Assembly: GCA_037969175.1 (NCBI GenBank)
Contig: JBBKWX010000106.1
Span: 1 to 5,441, forward strand
Reading direction: 5' to 3'
Length of the DNA stretch: 5,441 nucleotides
Source: JBBKWX01 sp037969175
Lineage (GTDB): Bacteria; Bacteroidota; Bacteroidia; AKYH767-A; JBBKVM01
Made by a program: the position numbers and the translations under genes
Shown here: one piece after another, positions 1 through 4,560 of the stretch
Position numbering within the stretch: position 1 is the stretch's first letter
Layout: every line of letters starts with the position of its first letter
Notes under the pieces: model-generated
Told to the model about the DNA's origin: nothing
The model's database searches: none
Seen by the model: only the letters and a program-made list of their open reading frames with translations

Positions 1-44
1 TAGCCAAAATTGACTGCAATTAGTATTGAAAAGATTTAGTACTT

Positions 45-569
45 ATGGTAGAAACTGAGAGACTTATATTAAAGCCTTTGACTTACGATCAATTGATAAA
101 GTATATAAAGTGTGATAACTCTTTGGAGACAGAGTTAAAGTTGAATAATACTTCAAGGACAATCTCAGCAGAACTTAAAGAAGCCTTAGAAGTAACAATT
201 TTACCAAACGTTGCGGACACAACTAAAAACTATCTTTTCTCAACGCTATGGACTGCGATCTCGAAAATTGATAATAAAATGGTAGGCGATCTGTGCATAA
301 TTGGAGAACCGAATCTGGATGGAGAAATAGAAATCGGTTACGGAACTTATGATGAATTTCAGAACAAAGGTTTCATGACAGAAATAGTATATGGCATTAT
401 ACAATGGGCGAAAACACAAGTAAATATCAGATCTATAACTGCTTCGACAAACAAAACCAATATTGCTTCATTTAAAGTGCTTCAGAAGAACAATTTCTTT
501 AAAATTGGCGAGACAGATACATCATTCAATTGGAAACTAGAAATAAATAACGAAACAAAGATGCATTAA
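45..569 (+). CDS. GNAT family N-acetyltransferase, RimJ/RimL type
   Basis: The 174-residue protein has the layout of a RimJ/RimL-like GNAT enzyme, a family that moves an acetyl group from acetyl-CoA to an amine (protein N-terminus or small molecule). It opens with the family's TERLILKPLT strand (residues 4-13). The acetyl-CoA loop follows a strand reading EIEIGYG and is Q-N-K-G-F-M at residues 106-111, matching (Q/R)xxGx(G/A) except that Met replaces the last small residue, as is frequent in this subgroup. The later helix TNIASFKVLQKNNF (residues 138-151) carries the conserved Asn and the L-x-K-x-x-F end. Length is normal for the family. The ATG at 45 follows an in-frame TGA at 27-29, so the gene is complete. 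The substrate cannot be read from sequence. It appears to be a single-gene unit, with over 500 bp of non-coding DNA downstream. Confidence 0.85.
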   Translation: MVETERLILKPLTYDQLIKYIKCDNSLETELKLNNTSRTISAELKEALEVTILPNVADTTKNYLFSTLWTAISKIDNKMVGDLCIIGEPNLDGEIEIGYGTYDEFQNKGFMTEIVYGIIQWAKTQVNIRSITASTNKTNIASFKVLQKNNFFKIGETDTSFNWKLEINNETKMH

Positions 570-658
570 CATCGGTTTGGTATTTAGAAATCTGACGTAT
601 TTTGTTTTTTTCTACCACTAACACAAGTACACTTAGTTACACTAAGGAATAAATGTAT

Positions 659-685
659 AATCCACAGATTTATTGGGTTTTTTTA
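659..685 (+). terminator. Weak Rho-independent terminator-like hairpin
   Basis: AATCC (659-663) can pair with GGGTT (675-679), with one G-T wobble, around an 11-base loop. A run of seven T (678-684) overlaps the 3' arm. It lies about 90 bp after the acetyltransferase stop and could end that transcript. The stem is short and may be chance in AT-rich DNA. Confidence 0.25.
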
Positions 686-691
686 TTGTAG

Positions 692-699
692 TAAATTTG
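692..699 (+). promoter_or_regulatory. Bacteroidota-type -7 promoter element (candidate)
   Basis: TAAATTTG matches the TAnnTTTG -7 consensus of the Bacteroidota primary sigma factor. No clear TTTG-like -33 element is visible 19-21 bp upstream, so support is partial. It would start a transcript near 705, at the left end of the candidate small RNA. Confidence 0.25.
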
Positions 700-704
700 A
701 TTAA

Positions 705-838
705 AATATAGAGCCTGCGAGCTGGTAGACAAGAACACGCCAAAAATATATAACATCGAATTAGAAGTAAAATTCTCATAAATATATCTTAGTGAAACTT
801 GTGACCTAAGTGTTCTTCGTGGTTTTTTCTATTTTTTT
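705..838 (+). ncRNA. Candidate small RNA of about 130 nt
   Basis: This is a tentative call from structure only. A TAnnTTTG promoter-like element lies just upstream (692-699). An 8-bp outer inverted repeat, AAGAACAC (731-738) with GTGTTCTT (810-817), would close a multi-branch fold. Inside are GAATT (758-762)/AATTC (771-775) and CTTAG (788-792)/CTAAG (806-810); the second competes with the outer stem for base 810. The 3' side runs into a T-rich tract at 823-838 (six T, CTA, seven T), as expected of an intrinsic terminator. There is no reading frame of note inside. It does not resemble a tRNA, tmRNA, 6S RNA or SRP RNA that I can recognise. Confidence 0.22.
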
Positions 839-843
839 AGCTT

Positions 844-875
844 GACGCGTATGCGCACGTGCGGGACTGAGATCT
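844..875. repeat. GC-rich cluster of palindromic hexamers
   Basis: In otherwise AT-rich DNA, 844-866 is strongly GC-rich. Bases 854-863 form a perfect 10-bp palindrome, CGCACGTGCG, with the E-box-like core CACGTG. Overlapping or adjacent palindromic hexamers are ACGCGT (845-850), TGCGCA (852-857) and AGATCT (870-875). It could be a binding site for a dimeric protein, or chance. No known regulator is assigned. Confidence 0.35.
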
Positions 876-1102
876 CTGTGGTAAAAAATAGCACAGATTC
901 TACTTGTATACAGTTACTTAAGATGCAATTCGAGAGTAATAGAAAACTAGATTCCGATCGCCCTTAATTAGAAGAGTAAATCATGCAAGATTTTGTAATA
1001 ATTATGTAACTCTCTCGCTTAAATAAAATATAATTTTGTATTAATTTAATTAATCTATGACTTGACGTTGATGTCGGGAATGAATTAAATGTATTTTATA
1101 AA

Positions 1103-1270
1103 ATGCATAATAATTCTATCACAGAATTCCTAAAATATACAAATGCTGTAACCGGCACTACACTTAATATGGACAACATGAATGGTGTAGCAATGAAGAT
1201 GAAATTCTTCATTTTAAGGTTAGGCAAATTCCAATTGAAATTTAACCCATTTCCTGAAATATTTAAATAG
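1103..1270 (+). CDS. Doubtful 55-residue ORF upstream of the cupin gene
   Basis: An uninterrupted frame runs from ATG at 1103 to TAG at 1268-1270 and ends 3 bp before the first possible ATG of the cupin gene at 1274. The predicted product starts MHNNSITEFL and ends FNPFPEIFK. It is Met- and Asn-rich in its middle, with basic and hydrophobic residues after residue 31 (MKMKFFILRL). It has no signal peptide, clear membrane helix or recognised motif. It could be a small translated leader coupled to the cupin gene, the decayed end of an older gene, or a chance frame. The tight spacing is the only positive argument. A minus-strand frame across the same DNA has no better support. Confidence 0.25.
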   Translation: MHNNSITEFLKYTNAVTGTTLNMDNMNGVAMKMKFFILRLGKFQLKFNPFPEIFK

Positions 1271-1273
1271 ATA

Positions 1274-1708
1274 ATGTTAAAATTTGAAAACAAGATGGAT
1301 ACCAAATTCAATGACGCAACAAAACAACGGCCGCAAGGGCAACGAATTATGGACGCCGCTTTGGTTAAAATTGACCTTAACTCTTATATTAAACAGATAA
1401 AAGAGGAGCAAGCATGGAAAGACAATGATCGGAATGCCATAACAGTTTTTAAAACTGATGGTATGCGTATAGTGCTAATAGGATTACATAAAGATGCTGA
1501 AATGATAAAACATAAAGCAGATGGAATGATTAGCGTACACGTATTGGAAGGACAAATACTATTCACAACTGATCAACAATCTATTGAATTGAGTAGCGCA
1601 CAAGTACTGGCCCTTCATGAAAACATTCCGCATAGTGTGTTGGCCATGCAAGAAACAATTTTTTTATTGACGCTAACAACAACATTGGCAGAAAAAAACT
1701 CCGAGTAA
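1274..1708 (+). CDS. Small cupin-domain protein with degenerate metal sites
   Basis: The protein (up to 144 residues) folds by pattern as a single small cupin barrel. The core runs from about residue 54 (NAITVFKTDGMRIVLIGLH) through the turn HVLEGQI (residues 89-95) to the second cupin motif ALHENIPHSV (residues 113-122) and a final hydrophobic strand FLLTLTT. Cupins may bind a metal through HxH, Glu and a later His. Here motif 1 is reduced to H80 with no HxH pair and motif 2 keeps H120, so a classical metal-dependent enzyme is not assured; a binding or sensing role is as likely. The start is uncertain: ATG at 1274, 1295 (MDTKFNDATKQRP, which looks like the natural family start) or 1349. The reductase gene follows after only 16 bp, so the two are probably co-transcribed. 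Confidence 0.78.
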   Translation: MLKFENKMDTKFNDATKQRPQGQRIMDAALVKIDLNSYIKQIKEEQAWKDNDRNAITVFKTDGMRIVLIGLHKDAEMIKHKADGMISVHVLEGQILFTTDQQSIELSSAQVLALHENIPHSVLAMQETIFLLTLTTTLAEKNSE

Positions 1709-1724
1709 ATAATAACTATCTGAA

Positions 1725-2396
1725 ATGGGAAAACACGTTGTAAAGATTAAATCAATTAGAAAAGTAACTCATGATGTGTTACAAATTGTAACTAATAAAC
1801 CGGTTGGTTACCATTTCAAGCCTGGGCAGGCAACAGATGTATCCATTAATCAGGACGATTGGAAGGAAGAAAAGAGACCATTTACATTTACCTGTCTTCC
1901 GAAGAATGATTATATCGAATTTACTATAAAGACCTACCCTTCACATCAAAGTGTTACTAACCAATTACTGCAACTAAATATAAATAATGAATTGATACTG
2001 CATGAAGTATTTGGAGATATAGCATTTAAAGGTGAAGGCGTATTTATTGCCGGAGGTGCCGGTGTCACTCCATTTATCTCTATTTTTCGTCATCTAAAGG
2101 ACACAAATAAAATAGGAAATAATAAACTCCTTTTTGCAAACAAAACCAAAGCTGATATCATACTGGAAGCCGAGTTTAAAAGTATGTTACATGAGAATTT
2201 TATTAACATATTATCAGATGATAAAATTGAAGGATATGAAAATGGGTACATCACTGAAGATCTGATAAAAACAAATAATGCTAACCTCAACAATAATATT
2301 TATTTATGCGGGCCTCCGCCGATGATGGAAGCTGTAGAGAAGATACTTGCTAATTTGAATATAGATAAATCATTAATTATCAAAGAAGCATTCTAA
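1725..2396 (+). CDS. Stand-alone FAD/NAD(P) ferredoxin- or flavodoxin-reductase-like protein
   Basis: This 223-residue protein is a two-domain flavin reductase of the ferredoxin-NADP(+) reductase superfamily. The FAD domain carries RPFTFT (residues 51-56), equivalent to the flavin-binding RxYS/T motif, and a second strand with TIKTYPSHQSVTNQL (residues 67-81). The nicotinamide domain has the pyrophosphate loop GGAGVTPF (110-117) and the conserved CGPPPMM (195-201). The chain ends in EAF. There is no [2Fe-2S] ferredoxin, globin or oxygenase domain, so it must pass electrons to a separate partner such as flavodoxin, ferredoxin or an unidentified protein. No export signal is seen, so it should be cytoplasmic. 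It is the second gene after the cupin. An uncharacterised redox role for the pair is likely, but the electron acceptor cannot be named. The start at 1725 puts the first FAD-domain strand at the N-terminus, as expected. Confidence 0.85.
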   Translation: MGKHVVKIKSIRKVTHDVLQIVTNKPVGYHFKPGQATDVSINQDDWKEEKRPFTFTCLPKNDYIEFTIKTYPSHQSVTNQLLQLNINNELILHEVFGDIAFKGEGVFIAGGAGVTPFISIFRHLKDTNKIGNNKLLFANKTKADIILEAEFKSMLHENFINILSDDKIEGYENGYITEDLIKTNNANLNNNIYLCGPPPMMEAVEKILANLNIDKSLIIKEAF

Positions 2397-2447
2397 TTAA
2401 TTAATCGACTGAGTAAATAATACCGACATAATTGTAACAAAGAATTA

Positions 2448-2478
2448 CCAGGACTCTGGCAGGCCTTTTTTCGTTTTT
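2448..2478 (+). terminator. Candidate terminator of the cupin-reductase unit
   Basis: CCAG (2448-2451) pairs with CTGG (2456-2459) around the loop GACT. After six bases come TTTTTT (2466-2471) and a second T run (2474-2478). It sits 52 bp after the reductase stop, the right place for a terminator. The stem is only four pairs, so the call is tentative. Confidence 0.35.
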
Positions 2479-2668
2479 ACAGCATTTTCCCAGCCATTAG
2501 TCAATTCTTGTGATGAAACAAAACATCCTGAATAGGGTAGCGTGAATTCTGTAACTCTTTTGAGTAATTGTGTAACGTTATAACCAACAAATTCCCTCAA
2601 TTTAGTATATCACCAAAATTCATTACAATGACACGTTCAATAAACTGTTTTCACTTTTAAAGCATGAA

Positions 2669-2692
2669 TGACAATTAACTAAAGTTATGTCA
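2669..2692. promoter_or_regulatory. Imperfect inverted repeat, possible operator or hairpin
   Basis: TGACA (2669-2673) plus TAAC (2676-2679) can pair with GTTA (2684-2687) plus TGTCA (2688-2692). This gives nine base pairs around a TAAA loop, with two unpaired bases (AT) on the left arm. It lies about 115 bp upstream of the next gene and is not followed by a T tract, so it looks more like an operator for a dimeric regulator, or an RNA leader structure, than a terminator. It does not match a regulator consensus that I can name with confidence. Confidence 0.3.
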
Positions 2693-2808
2693 AGATTGTG
2701 TTACGATCAGCGAAGTACAGCCAACTGTGAGAATTAAATAAGAAAATAATTACAAATTAAATATAACCTAAAATCCAGCAGAAATGCAAATCTATTAAAA
2801 TTAGAAAA

Positions 2809-2991
2809 ATGAAAATCACAGGACCAAACAGCATCAAAGAACTGCTAATCATGCTTAAAGCAGAATATCCAACGGGAATTGAAAAGTACAATAAAGCAGC
2901 AAAGCACTCAGAATCAGCTGCAAGACGCTATTTGTTAGCGACTCAACATGCCGCAAATGAAAATTATAGAAAAACCGTAAAAGCAATTTAG
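2809..2991 (+). CDS. Small basic helical protein of unknown function
   Basis: I do not recognise this 60-residue protein. It is basic and predicted mostly helical: one helix around IKELLIMLKAEY (residues 9-20) and a second, Ala-rich one from about residue 24 to the end (IEKYNKAAKHSESAARRYLLATQHAANENY). It has no signal peptide, Cys residues or known motif. The ATG at 2809 follows an A-rich stretch (GAAAA), a common context for weakly ribosome-bound starts in Bacteroidota. It is the first of a same-strand run leading to nirK, but 108 bp separates it from the next gene, so it may be its own transcript. It could be a small stress-associated protein or a fragment of a longer family. Confidence 0.5.
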   Translation: MKITGPNSIKELLIMLKAEYPTGIEKYNKAAKHSESAARRYLLATQHAANENYRKTVKAI

Positions 2992-3099
2992 CATTTATGA
3001 TCATTTGCGCCGTGAATTGAAATGCAGAAACGTTGTGAAAAGGTATATATTAAAAGCTCGAATGAAGATTTTCAAATGAATCACATAAAGTAGAATAAG

Positions 3100-3411
3100 A
3101 TGAAACAAAAGTCAAATAAAAAAGATCTCCCAGGATATCCAACTAATCCAGCAACCGAAGACGTTTATAATAAATGGAAGGAAGAAAAGGAAGTAAACCC
3201 GGAAGATCCTTCTAAACAGAAAACGTCAAATGAAATTCCGGGAACCAGGAATGAAAAAGCTTTTGCAGATGATCTGTCGGGTAGTGATCTGGATGTTCCG
3301 GGCTCAGAATTAGATGACGCTCAAGAAAGTGTGGGTAGCGAAGATGAAGAAAACAATCATTATAGCTTAGGAGGAGACAATCATAAAGATTTGGAAGAAG
3401 ACATTTCTTAA
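3100..3411 (+). CDS. Small acidic, probably disordered protein of a Bacteroidota family
   Basis: The 103-residue product splits into a Lys-, Pro- and Asn-rich N-terminal part containing PGYPTNPATEDVYNKWKEE (residues 11-29) and a very acidic C-terminal part with DLDVPGSELDDAQE (63-76) and GSEDEENNHYSLGGDNH (79-95). I recall this C-terminal signature as a recurrent conserved block in uncharacterised proteins of Pedobacter- and Mucilaginibacter-like bacteria; that is memory, not a search result. Low hydrophobicity and the absence of Cys, signal peptide or membrane helix point to a soluble, largely disordered protein. Neighbouring ribosome-protection genes suggest a stress setting. The molecular function is unknown. 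The start at 3100 follows an A/G-rich stretch (GTAGAATAAG), and a 133-bp gap separates it from the HPF-like gene. Confidence 0.75.
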   Translation: MKQKSNKKDLPGYPTNPATEDVYNKWKEEKEVNPEDPSKQKTSNEIPGTRNEKAFADDLSGSDLDVPGSELDDAQESVGSEDEENNHYSLGGDNHKDLEEDIS

Positions 3412-3544
3412 CAAGAAGAATAATTAAGAAACCAATCGGGTTGAAGTGGAATAAAAGTTCTGTGGATCACGTCACTCCAGAAAATTTTTAAACAAACAAA
3501 TGAATAGAACTCATGCACTCAATATTAAATAACGATATACTATT

Positions 3545-3859
3545 ATGATCATACAATTCAATACAGATAAAACCATAAGCGGGGAAAACAGAAATCAAGA
3601 ATTCTTTACTTCCCAAATAGCTGAGGAGTTGGAAAGATATCAAAGCGAGATTACGAGAATTGAAGTTCATATCTCCGATGAGAATGGCAAAAAAGAAGGA
3701 CTAAATGATATCCGATGTTTATTAGAAGCTCGACTTGAGGGCAAACAACCATTTACTGTAACTAATCAGGCTGATACTATTGAGTTGGCCGTATCCGGTG
3801 CTATTGATAAACTGAAATCTACTTTAGAAACAAAACTTGGGCGAGTTCGGAATCACTAA
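3545..3859 (+). CDS. HPF/RaiA-like ribosome-associated protein, short form
   Basis: The 104-residue protein has the beta-alpha-beta-beta-beta-alpha pattern of the ribosome hibernation factor/sigma-54 modulation domain. Strand MIIQFNTDK opens the chain and a helix spans about residues 19-35. Strands RIEVHISDENGKK (38-50) and IRCLLEARLEGKQPFTVTN (56-74) follow, then a C-terminal helix TIELAVSGAIDKLKSTLETKLGR (78-100), the usual end of such domains. Proteins of this family bind the decoding region of the 30S subunit and idle or protect ribosomes when growth slows. The long-form dimerisation domain that makes 100S particles directly is absent. Sequence divergence leaves room for a related stress role. 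It heads a tight run with gaps of 20, 26 and 4 bp through to nirK, so it is likely the first gene of that transcript. Confidence 0.75.
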   Translation: MIIQFNTDKTISGENRNQEFFTSQIAEELERYQSEITRIEVHISDENGKKEGLNDIRCLLEARLEGKQPFTVTNQADTIELAVSGAIDKLKSTLETKLGRVRNH

Positions 3860-3879
3860 AATTTTAATTATGTAAAAAA

Positions 3880-4146
3880 ATGAAAAAGTCAGAAAATAAT
3901 ATAGCAACAACAACTGGTGGCAAGGGCGGTATCGGAAAATTTAGAGCGAAGTTATTTTTAGAAAAATGTGCATCCACAGTACGCAGCTATAAAGCAAAAA
4001 AGCAATCCGAGGTAGCTAATCCCCAGGAACGTAATTCAATACCTTTTAAAATTGCAGAGTTAGCTTTATTTCTTGCAAGCGATGACAATCAATATGTTAC
4101 AGGCACAACTCCGTTAATTGATGTGGGAATGTCTGCTGCTCAGTAA
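3880..4146 (+). pseudogene. Short-chain dehydrogenase remnant with the middle deleted in frame
   Basis: The 88-residue frame joins the two ends of a short-chain dehydrogenase/reductase. Residues 5-30 match the N-terminal Rossmann turn (NNIATTTGGKGGIGKFRAKLF), with the cofactor motif TGGKGGIG at 12-19. Residues 51-88 match the C-terminus of the same family (IAELALFLASDDNQYVTGTT, then IDVGMSAAQ where VDGG is usual). Full proteins are about 245-260 residues, so roughly 150-170 are missing, including the NAG strand, the catalytic Ser and the YxxxK pair. The join lies near residues 40-50 (about 4000-4030). It cannot be an active dehydrogenase. The frame is still open, so an in-frame deletion kept readable by operon context, or a small repurposed protein, are both possible. 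The Gly-to-Val change in the terminal DGG motif and the odd TTTGG start (usually VTGG) favour decay. It lies between the HPF-like and eRF1-like genes. Confidence 0.75.
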
Positions 4147-4172
4147 ATACTTATTTAACTATTAAACAAAAT

Positions 4173-4556
4173 ATGGAAGCTAAAAAAACTATTGGAATCT
4201 GGATGGATCATTCATCTGCAAACTTCATAGATTTAAATAAAGAAAACAATGATCATTCTATCCTATCAAAATTCACCTTTGATGCAAAAGAAGAAGCTTT
4301 GAACAAAAGTGAAAGCGTAATGCAAAACAAAGAGCAACAGATGCACGAATCATTCTACAAAGAAATATCAGATGAGATTTTGAGATATGATCATGTACTC
4401 CTGTTCGGGCCCACAAACGCCAAAGCAGAGCTTAATAATTACCTGAATAAGGATCTTCATTTTAAGGATAAAAAAATAGATATTGAACCCGCAGATAAAA
4501 TGTCAGCTAATGAAAAAATATCCTTTGTGAGAAGCCATTTCAAAAATAATGGCTAA
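4173..4556 (+). CDS. eRF1-like (baeRF/host-attachment type) protein, possible translational factor
   Basis: The 127-residue protein starts with a beta strand carrying GIWMDHSSANFIDL (residues 8-21) and later has HVLLFGPTNAKAELNNYL (74-91) and DKMSANEKISFVRSHF (108-123). The G-P-x-x-A-K-x-E-L motif after a hydrophobic strand is typical of the bacterial archaeo-eukaryotic release-factor-like (baeRF) and host-attachment groups, which resemble the middle domain of eRF1/Dom34 and are predicted to act at the ribosome. I recall close Bacteroidota proteins with the same IWMDHS and FGPT.AK blocks that are only annotated as hypothetical. No catalytic GGQ loop is seen, so peptide-release activity is not indicated. 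Following an HPF-like gene in the same operon supports a role at idle or stalled ribosomes, but this is inference. Its stop lies 4 bp before the nirK start, so the two may be translationally coupled. Confidence 0.65.
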   Translation: MEAKKTIGIWMDHSSANFIDLNKENNDHSILSKFTFDAKEEALNKSESVMQNKEQQMHESFYKEISDEILRYDHVLLFGPTNAKAELNNYLNKDLHFKDKKIDIEPADKMSANEKISFVRSHFKNNG

Positions 4557-4560
4557 TAAT

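Larger units (their letters stand above)
570..1102. other. Long non-coding stretch with several small hairpins
   Basis: No open frame with coding character was seen on the plus strand here, only chance ORFs under about 15 codons. Structures visible by eye are a CTTAG/CTAAG hairpin at 632-646, a weak terminator-like hairpin at 659-685, a promoter-like TAAATTTG at 692-699, a possible small RNA to about 838, a GC-rich palindrome cluster at 844-875, a TCTGTG/CACAGA hairpin at 875-897, and a second TAnnTTTG match (TAATTTTG, 1031-1038). The segment CTTGACG occurs twice (841-847 and 1061-1067). Nothing seen identifies an insertion sequence or a tRNA. Confidence 0.6.
2397..2808. other. Non-coding region between the reductase and the stress-type gene run
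   Basis: No supported protein gene was found in these 412 bases; the visible plus-strand frames are under 20 codons. The region holds a weak terminator-like hairpin (2448-2478) and a longer imperfect inverted repeat at 2669-2692. A short ACTC/GAGT hairpin with a TTTT loop lies near 2543-2554. Promoters for the downstream genes are presumably here, but no convincing TAnnTTTG element was seen. Confidence 0.6.

Noticed and set aside
553..579. Hairpin GATG/CATC overlapping the acetyltransferase stop, with flanking AAAC/GTTT pairs
   Set aside because: The T-rich tract is over 25 bases downstream and the stem is broken by an internal loop, so it is not a convincing terminator.
712..740. tRNA D-arm-like string (GCGAGCTGGTAGAC)
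   Set aside because: No acceptor stem, anticodon arm or TTC-containing T-arm follows at tRNA spacing.
1031..1038. TAATTTTG as a promoter for the cupin unit
   Set aside because: It matches the -7 pattern, but no -33 element is seen at the right distance and such strings are common in this AT-rich DNA.
1096..1311. Minus-strand hydrophobic frame of 71 codons
   Set aside because: It overlaps the start of the cupin gene on the other strand, has no recognisable motif, and its hydrophobicity is what AT-rich antisense DNA gives.
1384..1566. Minus-strand frame of 60 codons
   Set aside because: It lies wholly inside the cupin gene and is explained as its antisense shadow.
2090..2293. Minus-strand frame of 67 codons
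   Set aside because: It lies wholly inside the reductase gene with no independent support.
3022..3093. 23-codon frame before the acidic protein gene
   Set aside because: It is too short, with no coding character or ribosome-binding support; chance is sufficient.
3488..3670. Minus-strand frame of 60 codons
   Set aside because: It runs antisense over the start of the HPF-like gene and shows no family features.
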